This document shows, piece by piece, positions 22,664 to 31,742 of a stretch of DNA of 64,000 nucleotides (the first letter of the stretch is position 1; each line of letters begins with the position of its first letter). The translations under genes and the position numbers were made by a program. Origin of the DNA: DATATV01 sp035551355 (GTDB lineage Bacteria > Actinomycetota > Actinomycetes > Mycobacteriales > Pseudonocardiaceae); contig DASZNF010000060.1 in the NCBI GenBank assembly GCA_035551355.1, forward strand, positions 62,001 to 126,000, in the 5' to 3' direction. The notes below the pieces were generated by a model, which had not been told where the DNA came from, did not search any database, and worked only from the letters and a program-made list of their open reading frames with translations.

Positions 22664-23602
22664 ATGTCCTCGTCCCGCCGCGTGCGGTTACCGCGCTCGC
22701 CGAAGATCCTCATCGGCCTGTTCCTGTTGCTGTTGTTCATAGTCCTGGCGATCATCGGTCCGTGGATCGCGCCGGACGACCCGTCCGCGACCACCGCCGA
22801 CCTGCTGTCCGGGCCGTCCGCCGACCACTGGCTGGGCACCACCCAGGCCGGGCAGGACGTGTTCTCCCAGTTGCTGGTCGGCGCGCGCAGCACGGTGTTC
22901 ATCGGGTTCCTGGCCGGGGCCATCGCCACCGTGCTGTCCATCGTCATCGGCGTGACCGCCGGTTATGTCGGCGGGCTGGTGGACGACCTGCTTTCCATGC
23001 TCACCAACATCTTCCTGGTCATCCCGGCGCTGCCGCTGCTGATCGTGCTGGCCGCCTACCTGCCCCGCGGGGCCAGCGCCAGCCCGCTGGTGGTGGCACT
23101 GATCGTGAGCGTGACCGGCTGGGCCTGGGGTGCGCGGGTGCTGCGCGCTCAGACGTTGTCCATGCGCAGACGCGACTACGTGGACTCGGCCCGGATCATC
23201 GGGGAGCGGCGGCTGCGCATCATCTCCTTCGAGATCCTGCCCAACCTGACCGCGATCGTGGCCTCCTCGTTCCTGTTCACCGTGCTCTACGCGATCGGCA
23301 CATTCGTGGCGCTGGCCTTCCTCGGCGTGGTGGACGTGTCGCACTGGAGCTGGGGCGTGATGTTGTTCTGGGCCGAGTCGGCGAACGCGCCGCAGGTCAA
23401 CGCCTGGTGGTGGTTCTTCCCGCCGGGCATCGCCATCGCGCTGTTGGGCACCTCGCTGGCGCTGGTCAACTTCGGTATCGACGAGTTCATCAACCCGCGG
23501 TTGCGCGCGGCCGGGCTGTCCCGCAAGGCGGCCAAGAGAGCCGGGGTACCGCGGCGCGTCCGGCTGGGGCTGACTCCGGTGATCTCGGGAGGGAAGCGAT
23601 GA
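22664..23602 (+). CDS. ABC importer permease, DppC/OppC type
   Basis: A 312-aa permease with six transmembrane segments. The first large loop has APDDPSATTADLLSGPSADHWLGTTQAGQDVFSQLLVGAR, the typical DppC/OppC pattern (HWLGTD..GRDV.SR...GAR). The EAA loop is around RRDYVDSARIIGERRLRIISFEILPNL. It pairs with the permease encoded four bases upstream to form the transmembrane channel. The stop overlaps the next gene (ATGA). Confidence 0.92.
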   Translation: MSSSRRVRLPRSPKILIGLFLLLLFIVLAIIGPWIAPDDPSATTADLLSGPSADHWLGTTQAGQDVFSQLLVGARSTVFIGFLAGAIATVLSIVIGVTAGYVGGLVDDLLSMLTNIFLVIPALPLLIVLAAYLPRGASASPLVVALIVSVTGWAWGARVLRAQTLSMRRRDYVDSARIIGERRLRIISFEILPNLTAIVASSFLFTVLYAIGTFVALAFLGVVDVSHWSWGVMLFWAESANAPQVNAWWWFFPPGIAIALLGTSLALVNFGIDEFINPRLRAAGLSRKAAKRAGVPRRVRLGLTPVISGGKR

Positions 23603-24669
23603 CCACCGAACACGAACCCGTGCTGGACATCCGGGGTCTGAGCGTGGACTACGGCATCGGCGACGGTGCCACGCACGCGGTGTCCGGCGTGGATCTGTTG
23701 CTGCGCCGGGGAGAAGTGCTCGGCCTGGCCGGGGAGAGCGGCAGCGGAAAGTCGACCTTGGCCTATGCGGTGACCCGGTTGCTGCGCGCGCCCGGCGTGA
23801 TCACCGGCGGCGAGGCCTGGTTCCACGTGCCCACCGAGGGTGGCGGGGAGACCAAGGTCGACCTGCTGGCCGCGGATGCCGGGCAGCTGCGCAAGGTTCG
23901 CTGGTCGGAGATCGCCGTGGTGTTCCAGAGCGCGATGCACGCGCTGAACCCGGTGATGACCATCGGCGCGCAACTGACCGACGTGCTCAAGGCGCACCGG
24001 CCGGAGATGAGCAGGGACGCGCGCCGGGAACGGGCCGCGGAACTGCTGCGCATGGTCGGCATCACCAGCGACCGGCTGACCAGCCACCCGCACGAACTGT
24101 CCGGCGGGATGCGGCAACGCGTGATGATCGGCATGGCGCTGGCGCTGGAGCCGCGCGTGGTCATCATGGACGAGCCGACCACCGCGCTGGATGTGGTGAC
24201 CCAGCGGGAGATCCTGGAGGAGCTGATCGATCTGCGGGACCGGCTCGGTTTCGCGGTGCTGTTCATCACCCACGATCTGTCGTTGCTGATCGAACTGGCC
24301 GACTCGATCGCGGTGATGTACGCGGGCCGGCTGGTCGAGCGGGCACCGGCGGCGGCGCTGTTCCGCGCCCCGCGCCACCCCTACACCCGAGGCCTGCTGG
24401 ACTCCTTCCCGTCGCTGCACGGACCGCGCGTCACGCTCACCGGCATCGCCGGCTCGCCGCCCGATCTTCGTGATGTGCCAACGGGTTGCGCGTTCCACCC
24501 GCGGTGCGCGCACGCCATGGACCGGTGCCACGAGGACCGGCCGGCGCTGCTGGAACTGGGCCTGGCCGACGGTCCGTCCCGGGCCGCGGCCTGCTGGTTG
24601 CAGGACGGCACCCAGGCCCCGCCGGCCCAACTGGCCCTACCCGAACCGATGGGGAGCGTGTCCTCGTGA
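23599..24669 (+). CDS. ABC importer ATPase, DppD/OppD type
   Basis: A 356-aa ATPase. Walker A is GESGSGKST, the Q-loop is VFQSAMHALNPVMTIG, the signature is LSGGMRQRVMIG, Walker B is VVIMDEPTTALD, and the switch His is in FITHD. The C-terminal oligopeptide-type extension carries CAFHPRCAHAMDRC, whose four cysteines are the usual iron-sulphur-type motif of OppD/DppD. A MTTEHEP start at ATG 23599 overlaps the permease stop. It forms a heterodimer with the next gene product. Confidence 0.93.
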   Translation: MTTEHEPVLDIRGLSVDYGIGDGATHAVSGVDLLLRRGEVLGLAGESGSGKSTLAYAVTRLLRAPGVITGGEAWFHVPTEGGGETKVDLLAADAGQLRKVRWSEIAVVFQSAMHALNPVMTIGAQLTDVLKAHRPEMSRDARRERAAELLRMVGITSDRLTSHPHELSGGMRQRVMIGMALALEPRVVIMDEPTTALDVVTQREILEELIDLRDRLGFAVLFITHDLSLLIELADSIAVMYAGRLVERAPAAALFRAPRHPYTRGLLDSFPSLHGPRVTLTGIAGSPPDLRDVPTGCAFHPRCAHAMDRCHEDRPALLELGLADGPSRAAACWLQDGTQAPPAQLALPEPMGSVSS

Positions 24670-25703
24670 CCGAGCAGGCGATCGAGCAGGCGGCGGCCCT
24701 GGAGGCCAAGGGCCTGACCAAGCATTTTCCGGTGCGCGGCAACCCGTTCGCGCTGCGCCGGTCGGTGGTGCACGCGGTGGAGGACCTGAGCCTGCGGCTG
24801 GCCCGCGGCACGGTCACCGCGGTGGTGGGGGAGAGCGGTTCGGGCAAGTCGACGCTGGCCCGGATGCTGGCCCAGCTGATCCCGCCGACCCGGGGCGAGG
24901 TGCTGGTCGACGGCGTGGCCACGAACCGGAAAACCGGGCTGCGGCGGGATTATCGCGGCCGGGTGCAGCTGGTGCTGCAGGATCCGTTCTCCTCGCTCAA
25001 CCCGGTGCACGGGGTGCGCTACCACCTGGCCCGGCCGCTGAAGATTCACGGGCTGCCCGAGGGTGTCACCGATTACGACGAGGCGATCCTGAACCTGCTG
25101 CGCCGGGTGTCGCTGACCCCGGCCGAGCAGTTCATCGAGAAGTACCCGCACGAACTGTCCGGCGGTCAGCGGCAGCGGGTGGCCATCGCCCGGGCGCTGG
25201 CGGTGAATCCGGATGTGCTCATCGCCGACGAACCGGTGTCCATGCTCGACGTGTCGATCCGGCTGGGCGTGCTGAACCTGCTGGCCGATCTGCGCGAGCG
25301 GGAGGGGCTGGCCATCCTCTACGTCACGCACGACATCGCCTCCGCCCGCTACCTGGCCGACACCATCGCGGTGATGTACGCGGGCCGGGTGGTGGAATCC
25401 GGGCCCGCGGTCGGGCTGACCGACTCGCCCGCGCACCCCTACACGCAGCTGCTGCTGTCCGCGGCGCCGGACCCGGACCGCACCGACCCGCCCTCGGTGG
25501 CCGGCCGGGGCGCGCCGCCCAGCCTGGTCAGCCCGCCATCGGGCTGCCGGTTCCACCCGCGCTGTCCGTTCGCCATGGACATCTGCAAGACCGAGGTGCC
25601 GCCCGCGACCGAGGTGGCGCCCGGCCAGCACAGCGCCTGCTGGTTGCACACCGAACGGGCCGAACGCAGCGAGGGGGAGGGGGTGGCAGCGCCACCGGAC
25701 TGA
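24666..25703 (+). CDS. ABC importer ATPase, DppF/OppF type
   Basis: A 345-aa ATPase partner of the preceding subunit. Walker A GESGSGKST, Q-loop LQDPFSSLNPVHG, signature LSGGQRQRVAIARAL, Walker B VLIADEPVSMLD, and H-loop YVTHD are all intact. The C-terminus again has the CRFHPRCPFAMDIC cysteine motif. GTG 24666 overlaps the previous stop (GTGA). A 155-base gap without an obvious operator separates it from the binding-protein gene. Confidence 0.93.
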   Translation: MTEQAIEQAAALEAKGLTKHFPVRGNPFALRRSVVHAVEDLSLRLARGTVTAVVGESGSGKSTLARMLAQLIPPTRGEVLVDGVATNRKTGLRRDYRGRVQLVLQDPFSSLNPVHGVRYHLARPLKIHGLPEGVTDYDEAILNLLRRVSLTPAEQFIEKYPHELSGGQRQRVAIARALAVNPDVLIADEPVSMLDVSIRLGVLNLLADLREREGLAILYVTHDIASARYLADTIAVMYAGRVVESGPAVGLTDSPAHPYTQLLLSAAPDPDRTDPPSVAGRGAPPSLVSPPSGCRFHPRCPFAMDICKTEVPPATEVAPGQHSACWLHTERAERSEGEGVAAPPD

Positions 25704-25858
25704 GCCGAAAACCCGATCAGGCCAACACGTTCCGGGCCCGGCCGACCACGCGCCGTGGCCAGGTGACAGACCCCGACACGGTCATCGCACACAACATCCC
25801 CGTTGGCGCGGGGACGACAGGCTGGCAGCGAAGCCGGCCGGACATTCGGAGTTTAGCC

Positions 25859-27511
25859 ATGTTCCGTAGAGCACTACCCGTGATTGTCGCGGTGACCACC
25901 CTGTCGGTGGTCCTCGCCGGCTGCTCGGGACACAACGCCGCGTCCAGCGGCGACACGTCGACACTGGTGATGGAGACCAACCCGGTCTCGCCGTTCATCG
26001 ACAACTTCAACCCCTTCGACACCAACGACACCGGCACCGAGGTCAACGCCACCGGCCTGGTATACGAGCCGCTGCTGCAGTTCGACACCATGAAGCCGGG
26101 CACGGTGTACCCGTGGCTGGCCAAGTCCTACGCCTTCTCCAACGACGGCAAGACGGTCACCTTCGACCTGCGCACCGACGCCAAGTGGTCCGACGGCCAG
26201 GCGTTCACCAGCGCGGACGCGGCCTTCACGTTCAACATGGTCAAGGCCAACAAGGCGATCAACACCTACGGCCTGGAGCCGACCAGCGTGTCCACACCGG
26301 ACTCGCACACCCTGGTACTCAACTTCGACTCGCCCCAGTACACCCAGCTGTTCTACATCGGCTCGGTGTACATGGTGCCGCAGCACATCTGGGGCACCGT
26401 CAAGGATCCGTCCACCTGGAACGATTCGCAGCCGGTGGGCACCGGCCCGTACAAGCTGGCCTCGTTCACCTCGCAGGGTTTCACGCTGAGCAAGGTCTCC
26501 ACCTACTGGCAGCCGGTGAAGATCCCCAACGTGCGGTTCCCGTCCTATGTCTCCAACACCACGGCCAGCCTGGCGCTGTCCCGAGGTGAGATCGACTGGG
26601 CGGCCAACGACATCGCCAACATCGACAAGACGTTCGTGCAGGCCGATCCGCAGCACAACAAGTACTGGTTCGCCCCGGCCAACGTGGTGACCCTGCAGTT
26701 GAACACCACCCGGGCGCCGTTGAACAACGCGGCGGTGCGGCGGGCGATCAGCGCGGCTGTCGACCGGGCCCAGCTGTCCGCGATCGGTGAGACCGGCTAC
26801 GAGCAGGCGGCCACCTCGTCCGGCGGGCTGCTGCTGGAGGGCGTCGACGACAAGTCCCTCGACTCGACGCTGAAGAACAACCTGGCGCAGAACAAGTCCC
26901 AGGTGTCCTCGATCCTCACCGGCGCCGGTTACACCCTGACCAACGGCAAGTGGTTGGACAGGAGCGGCAACGGGATCAAGTTCACTCTGGAGGACCCGTC
27001 GTCCTACTCGGACTACTTCGAGGACATCACGCTGATCGCCCAGCAGCTCAACGCCCAGGGCTTCCAGGTCGGCGTGAACGGCACCACCGCGGACGCCTGG
27101 GTGGCCGACTACAACTCGGGCAACTTCGACGCCACCATCCACTGGGGCGCGCAGGGGCCCTCGCCGTACTACCAGTACGACAACTGGCTGGACTCCAACC
27201 TGTCCGCGCCGGTCGGCCAGACCGCGGCCGGTGACCAGGGCCGGTACAGCAACCCGGCGGCGCAGGCGGCGCTGGCCGAGTTCGCCAGCACCAACGACCC
27301 GACCACCCAGCAGGACGCGCTGAACAAGCTGCAGCAGATCGTGGCCACCGACGCCCCGGTCATCCCGCTGCTCTACGGCGCGGCCTGGGATGAGTACAGC
27401 ACCAAGAAGTTCACCGGCTGGCCCACCAAGGACGATCCCTACATCGACCCGGTGGCCAACACGCCGTGGGACGAGTACACCGTGCTGCACCTGACGCCGG
27501 TCTCTTCCTGA
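25859..27511 (+). CDS. Solute-binding lipoprotein (family 5, DppA/OppA type)
   Basis: A 550-aa extracellular binding protein. The signal peptide ends in the lipobox VVLAGC, so Cys22 is lipidated. Family SBP_bac_5 features include YEPLLQFD, FDLRTDAKWSDGQAFTSADAAFTFN and PVGTGPYKL. It supplies substrate to the upstream permease/ATPase complex. The linked beta-glucosidase and LacI regulator point to beta-linked oligosaccharides over peptides, an inference from context. A GC hairpin follows the stop and may reduce expression of the downstream gene. Confidence 0.93.
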   Translation: MFRRALPVIVAVTTLSVVLAGCSGHNAASSGDTSTLVMETNPVSPFIDNFNPFDTNDTGTEVNATGLVYEPLLQFDTMKPGTVYPWLAKSYAFSNDGKTVTFDLRTDAKWSDGQAFTSADAAFTFNMVKANKAINTYGLEPTSVSTPDSHTLVLNFDSPQYTQLFYIGSVYMVPQHIWGTVKDPSTWNDSQPVGTGPYKLASFTSQGFTLSKVSTYWQPVKIPNVRFPSYVSNTTASLALSRGEIDWAANDIANIDKTFVQADPQHNKYWFAPANVVTLQLNTTRAPLNNAAVRRAISAAVDRAQLSAIGETGYEQAATSSGGLLLEGVDDKSLDSTLKNNLAQNKSQVSSILTGAGYTLTNGKWLDRSGNGIKFTLEDPSSYSDYFEDITLIAQQLNAQGFQVGVNGTTADAWVADYNSGNFDATIHWGAQGPSPYYQYDNWLDSNLSAPVGQTAAGDQGRYSNPAAQAALAEFASTNDPTTQQDALNKLQQIVATDAPVIPLLYGAAWDEYSTKKFTGWPTKDDPYIDPVANTPWDEYTVLHLTPVSS

Positions 27512-27539
27512 TTCGTCGATACCGCAACGAGATCGACGA

Positions 27540-27571
27540 CTCCCGCCCGGGCGGCGATGCCCGGGCGGGAG
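27540..27571 (+). terminator. GC hairpin between binding-protein and GH1 genes
   Basis: CTCCCGCCCGGGC (27540-27552) pairs perfectly with GCCCGGGCGGGAG (27559-27571) over a 6-base loop. There is no T-tract. It may act as a partial terminator or stabilise the 3' end of the abundant binding-protein message. Confidence 0.65.
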
Positions 27572-27601
27572 CGTCGGTGCGACAACCGAAGGGGTGAACG
27601 C

Positions 27602-29059
27602 ATGACCACGCTGACCGACGTCGGCGAATCCGGCTCGCTCCAGCCCGAGCCGAAAACCCAAGCCAGACAAGGCTTTCCTGCCGGCTTCGTGTGGGGCGCG
27701 TCGACCGCGTCCTACCAGATCGAGGGCGCGGTGGCCGAGGACGGCCGCACACCGTCCATCTGGGACACGTTCGCGCACACGCCCGGCGCGGTGCGCAACG
27801 CCGACAACGGCGACATCGCCGCCGACCACTACCACCGCTACCCCGAGGACTTCGCGCTGCTGGCCGATCTCGGCCTGACCGCCTACCGGTTCTCCGTGTC
27901 CTGGCCGCGCGTGCAGCCGCACGGCAGTGGCCCGGTCAACCAGCGCGGGCTGGACTTCTACCGGCGCCAGGTGGACGACCTGCTCGAACGCGGCATCACC
28001 CCCTACCTGACCGCGTACCACTGGGACCTGCCGCAGGAACTGGAGGACGCGGACGGCTGGGGCAACCGGGACACCGCCTACCGGTTCGGCGAGTTCGTCG
28101 AGCTGCTGGCCGGTGCGCTGGGCGACCGGGTGCACCACTGGTCCACGGTCAACGAACCCTGGTGCTCGGCGTTCCTCGGCTACGCCTCCGGGGTGCACGC
28201 GCCGGGGCGGCGGGAGCCGGTGACCGCGCTGCGCGCCGTGCACCACCTGCTGCTCGGGCACGGCCTCGGCGTCGGCGCGTTACGCGCGAACAACCCGGAG
28301 CACGAGGTGGGGCTGACCCTCAACCTGGCCGCGGTGCGCCCGGCCGACCCGGCGGCGGACGCCGACGCGGTGCGCCGGATCGACGGCCTGGCCAACCGGA
28401 TCTTCCTGGACCCGGTGTTCCACGGCCGGTATCCGGCCGACGTGCTGGCCGACACCGTGGCGACCACCGACTGGTCGTTCGTGCGGGACGCCGACCTGGC
28501 CGAGATCTCCCGGCCGATCGACGTGCTCGGGGTCAACTACTACTCGCCGATGAAGGTCGCCACCCGGTTGCCCGGCGCGGCACCGGTGCGCGAGGACGGG
28601 CACGGGGTCAGCGCGGCAACGCCGTGGATCGGCTCGGACGAGGTGGACTTCCTGCCCACGCCGGGCCCGCGCACGCTGATGGGCTGGACGGTGGACGCGG
28701 ATGGGCTGACCGAGATCCTCACCCGGGTCGCCCGCGACTACCCGGGCACCCCGTTGATGGTCACCGAGAACGGCGCGGCCTACGACGACTACGTCAACCC
28801 GGTCGGCGAGGTGCACGACCCGGACCGGGTGGACTACCTGCGTTCGCACCTGGACGCGGTGCGCCGGGCCGGGGTCGAGGGGGCCGATGTGCGCGGCTAC
28901 TTCGTGTGGTCGCTGCTGGACAACTTCGAGTGGGCGTTCGGGTTTTCCAAGCGGTTCGGCATCGTGTTCGTGGACTTCGCGAGCCAGCGGCGGATTCCCA
29001 AGGACAGTGCGCGGTACTACGCGAAGGTCGCCGCGATCAACGGTGAGACCTTGGACTGA
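27602..29059 (+). CDS. Glycoside hydrolase family 1 beta-glucosidase
   Basis: A 485-aa cytoplasmic GH1 enzyme. The N-terminal signature FVWGASTASYQIEGAVAEDG is clear. The acid/base is Glu185 in STVNEPW, and the nucleophile is Glu389 in LMVTENGAAY. DLPQELEDADGW and FVWSLLDNFEWAFGFSKRFG complete the active site. It would hydrolyse imported cellobiose-like or aryl beta-glucosides. ATG 27602 is preceded by GAAGGGGTG; the longer frame has no better start. It is the last gene of the LacI-controlled import operon. Confidence 0.95.
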   Translation: MTTLTDVGESGSLQPEPKTQARQGFPAGFVWGASTASYQIEGAVAEDGRTPSIWDTFAHTPGAVRNADNGDIAADHYHRYPEDFALLADLGLTAYRFSVSWPRVQPHGSGPVNQRGLDFYRRQVDDLLERGITPYLTAYHWDLPQELEDADGWGNRDTAYRFGEFVELLAGALGDRVHHWSTVNEPWCSAFLGYASGVHAPGRREPVTALRAVHHLLLGHGLGVGALRANNPEHEVGLTLNLAAVRPADPAADADAVRRIDGLANRIFLDPVFHGRYPADVLADTVATTDWSFVRDADLAEISRPIDVLGVNYYSPMKVATRLPGAAPVREDGHGVSAATPWIGSDEVDFLPTPGPRTLMGWTVDADGLTEILTRVARDYPGTPLMVTENGAAYDDYVNPVGEVHDPDRVDYLRSHLDAVRRAGVEGADVRGYFVWSLLDNFEWAFGFSKRFGIVFVDFASQRRIPKDSARYYAKVAAINGETLD

Positions 29060-29116
29060 GAGAGCTTCTGACACGATGGCGTCGCGAGCCGGGCAGTCAT
29101 CGTGTCAGGAGCTCTC
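29060..29116 (+). terminator. Long hairpin terminator after GH1
   Basis: Nineteen-base arms (29060-29078 and 29098-29116) with one mismatch around a 19-base loop, beginning at the GH1 stop codon region. It lies between convergent GH1 and marR genes and may serve both. Confidence 0.75.
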
Positions 29117-29162
29117 CGGCGCGGGCGGTTGAGCCGCCGCCCGCGCCGCCCGGTCGAGAAGG

Positions 29163-29669
29163 TCAGCTGGCGGACTGGGTGATGATCGGGTCGGCGCAGC
29201 CGGTGGCGCGCGCGATGGACTCGTTGAGCTTGCCCAGCAACCGGCCGAGCGCGTTGCGGTCCTCGGAGTTCCAGTCCCGGGTGACCGCGTCCAGGTTGCC
29301 CCGGCGCACCTTGCGCATGTGCCGCATGAGCTCCCGGCCCGCGGCGGTCGGGCTGATGATGCAGGAGCGCCGGTCGCCCGGGTTGGTCTTGCGCTCCACC
29401 AGGCCGAGGTCCTTCATCGCGGAGACCTGCCTGGTCACCGTGGACCCGTCCAGTCCCACCGTGTTGGCGATGGTGTTGATGCTGGCCGGGCCGATCCGTT
29501 CCAGGGTGCGCAGCAGCAGGTAACCGGCGCGGTCCAGGCCGAGGTCGAATTCCGCGGACCGTCCCAGCAGGGCGATGCTGCGCGCCAGGCGGGTCACCTC
29601 TGTCTCGATGAGATCGACGGCGTCGCTCGACGGGGAGTGATCAAAACCTCGCACGTGAGCCACGGTCAA
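29163..29669 (-). CDS. MarR-family regulator, divergent from the hopanoid operon
   Basis: A 168-aa winged-helix regulator. The HTH is SINTIANTVGLDGSTVTRQVSAMKDLGLVERK, followed by the wing NPGDRRSCIISPT with the conserved D-R-R. Helical dimerisation segments flank it. The start is TTG 29669 or GTG 29663, both near AAGGGTGGG; choice is not certain. It is divergent from hpnC across 286 bases that contain an inverted-repeat site, so it may regulate hopanoid synthesis. That link rests on position only. Confidence 0.85.
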   Translation of the reverse strand: MTVAHVRGFDHSPSSDAVDLIETEVTRLARSIALLGRSAEFDLGLDRAGYLLLRTLERIGPASINTIANTVGLDGSTVTRQVSAMKDLGLVERKTNPGDRRSCIISPTAAGRELMRHMRKVRRGNLDAVTRDWNSEDRNALGRLLGKLNESIARATGCADPIITQSAS

Positions 29670-29711
29670 CCCACCCTTCTGGGACTTCCACCCTCGTTGG
29701 TCTACGTGTAC

Positions 29712-29734
29712 GGTACAGGCATATTACCTGTATC
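29712..29734. promoter_or_regulatory. Probable MarR operator in the marR-hpnC intergenic region
   Basis: GGTACAGG (29712-29719) and CCTGTATC (29727-29734) form 8-bp arms with one mismatch and a 7-base AT-rich spacer (CATATTA), about 45 bases upstream of marR. The arm and spacer lengths fit MarR dimers. The rest of the 29670-29955 gap shows no gene. Confidence 0.6.
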
Positions 29735-29955
29735 GCGCAGCGGTCTCCGTGCTGAATTGGCAGGTGATGACGATAGACGGACCGGTTGCTGCCCCACTCA
29801 TGGCGACCGTCGGCAGGCGCGGGGAGACATGCCAAAACTCCGCGAACCCCTTCGGCGATCGCCGCTGACGCCTCACCCGATAGGGCCTTCGGACTGCGAT
29901 AGTCGATCAAGCCCTGCACGATGAGTGCCTTGTGCGACAGACGTGGAGGTTCTCG

Positions 29956-30888
29956 GTGGTTTCGGCACGTTGGAACGTATGCCGCGAGTGGTCAACCGCC
30001 GTGGCTCGCCGCTTCCTGACCGCCTCCCAGCGCGATGAGACGAATTTATCTCAGCGTACCACGGATTCCGACCCGGCCGACCGGGCCGGCGGCGAGAATT
30101 TCTCCGTCGCCGCACGCCTGCTACCTGGCGGAATCCGCCGCCACCTGATGGCCGTGTACACCTTCGCCCGGTTGGTGGACGACATCGGCGACGAGGCGAG
30201 CGGCAACCGCAATGCCCTGCTGGACGAGGTTTCCGACGACCTGGATCGCATCTACGCCGGACACCCGCCGCGGCGCGCGACACTACATGACCTTCGCCTC
30301 ACCATTCAGTCCTGTGGCATGCCAAGGGAACCGTTCGCCGCGCTGATCGAGGCCAACCGGCGCGACCAGGTGGTGCACCGCTACACCAGCTACGCCGAAC
30401 TGCTGGAGTACTGCGAACTGTCCGCGAACCCGGTGGGGCACCTGGTGCTCTACGTGTTCGGGCAGTACAGCCCCGCGCGGCGCGCGCTGTCGGACCGGAT
30501 CTGCACCGCGCTGCAGATCCTGGAGCACTGCCAGGACGTGGTGGAGGATCTCAACAACGGCCGGATCTACCTGCCCGCCGAGGACCTGGAGCGGTTCGCG
30601 GTCGCCGAGACCGAGCTGAAGTCGCCGCCGGCCACCGCCGCGGTGCGCGGGCTGCTGGCCTTCGAGACCCAGCGCGCGCTACGCCTGCTGGAGGCGGGAA
30701 AACCGTTGGTGGCCGGCCTGCGCGGCCCGGCGAAGCTGGCTGTCTCCGGCTACCTGGCCGGCGGGCTGGCCACCGCCAAGGCCATCGCCGACGCCCGCTA
30801 CGACGTGCTGGGTGGACCACCCAAACCCGGCAAGGCCAGCACCCTCAAGGAATGGACCAGATTGCTCACCGCCGGAGGCGCACGGTGA
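29956..30888 (+). CDS. hpnC: HpnC, hydroxysqualene synthase-like squalene/phytoene synthase
   Basis: A 310-aa member of the squalene/phytoene synthase family, first of the HpnC/D/E trio that converts two farnesyl diphosphates to squalene through presqualene diphosphate and hydroxysqualene. Core signals are AGGENFSVAARLLPGGIRRHLMAVYTFARLVDDIGDEA (first Asp-rich motif) and LQILEHCQDVVEDLNNGRIYLP (second). The start is debatable: GTG 29956 has TGGAGGT five bases before it but gives a 45-residue N-terminal extension; GTG 30001 is closer to the usual family length. The stop overlaps the hpnD GTG. Confidence 0.9.
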   Translation: MVSARWNVCREWSTAVARRFLTASQRDETNLSQRTTDSDPADRAGGENFSVAARLLPGGIRRHLMAVYTFARLVDDIGDEASGNRNALLDEVSDDLDRIYAGHPPRRATLHDLRLTIQSCGMPREPFAALIEANRRDQVVHRYTSYAELLEYCELSANPVGHLVLYVFGQYSPARRALSDRICTALQILEHCQDVVEDLNNGRIYLPAEDLERFAVAETELKSPPATAAVRGLLAFETQRALRLLEAGKPLVAGLRGPAKLAVSGYLAGGLATAKAIADARYDVLGGPPKPGKASTLKEWTRLLTAGGAR

Positions 30889-31742
30889 ACGTGGCGGACG
30901 CGTACGCGGAGTGCGAGCGCATCACCACCCAGCAGGCTCGCAACTTCTCTTACGGCATCAAGCTTCTCTCGACACCCAGACGGGCCGCGCTGTCGGCGGT
31001 CTACGCCTTCGCCCGTCGGGTGGACGACATCGGTGACAGCGCGGATCCAGCCCAGGAACGGTTGCGCGGACTGACCGAAGTACGTGCGCAACTGCACACT
31101 CTGGACCAGCCCGGCGATGACCCGGTGCTGATCGCGCTGGCCGACACCGCCCAGCGCACCGCACTGCCGGTCCCCGCGTTCGACGAGCTGATCGACGGCT
31201 GTGAGGACGATGTGCGCGGGGTCAGCTACGCCACCTTCGACGATCTGCGCCACTACTGCCGGTGCGTCGCCGGGTCCATCGGCCGGCTCTCGCTGGGCGT
31301 TTTCGGTTGCCACGACCGGGAAACCGCCGCGCCGCTGGCCGACGCGCTCGGGGTCGCCCTGCAACTGACCAACATCCTGCGCGATGTGCTGGAGGACCGC
31401 GGCAACGGCCGGATCTATCTGCCGGCCGAGGATCTGGCCCAGTTCGGCTGCACCTTCGAGCTGGACGAGCGGGGCCGGTTCACCGACGACGAGGATGCGC
31501 TGACCGCGCTGATCGAGTTCGAGGCGGCCCGCGCGCAGGACTGGTACGACACCGGGCTGCGGCTGCTGCCCGTGTTGGACGGTCGCAGCCGGGCCTGTTG
31601 CGCGGCCATGGCCGGGATCTACCAGCGGCTGCTGGAACGGATCATGGCCCGGCCCTGGCTGGTGCTGGCCTCCCGGATGTCCCTGCCCGGCTGGGAAAAA
31701 GCCTCGGTCGCGGTGCGCTCGCTGGCCGGAGCGGCCCGATGA
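30885..31742 (+). CDS. hpnD: HpnD, presqualene diphosphate synthase
   Basis: A 285-aa squalene/phytoene synthase-family enzyme that condenses two farnesyl diphosphates to presqualene diphosphate. It has ARNFSYGIKLLSTPRRAALSAVYAFARRVDDIGDSAD with the first Asp motif, YCRCVAGSIGRLS, and the second Asp motif LTNILRDVLEDRGNGRIYLP. GTG 30885 overlaps the hpnC stop and its own stop overlaps hpnE (ATGA). Confidence 0.94.
   Translation: MNVADAYAECERITTQQARNFSYGIKLLSTPRRAALSAVYAFARRVDDIGDSADPAQERLRGLTEVRAQLHTLDQPGDDPVLIALADTAQRTALPVPAFDELIDGCEDDVRGVSYATFDDLRHYCRCVAGSIGRLSLGVFGCHDRETAAPLADALGVALQLTNILRDVLEDRGNGRIYLPAEDLAQFGCTFELDERGRFTDDEDALTALIEFEAARAQDWYDTGLRLLPVLDGRSRACCAAMAGIYQRLLERIMARPWLVLASRMSLPGWEKASVAVRSLAGAAR

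Noticed and set aside
25874..28261. A 795-aa minus-strand frame opposite the binding protein and GH1
   Set aside because: Antisense shadow; real genes on the plus strand have signal peptide, lipobox and catalytic motifs.
29641..29919. A 92-aa minus-strand frame in the marR-hpnC gap
   Set aside because: No ribosome-binding site, no recognisable motif, and it overlaps the probable operator; more likely non-coding.
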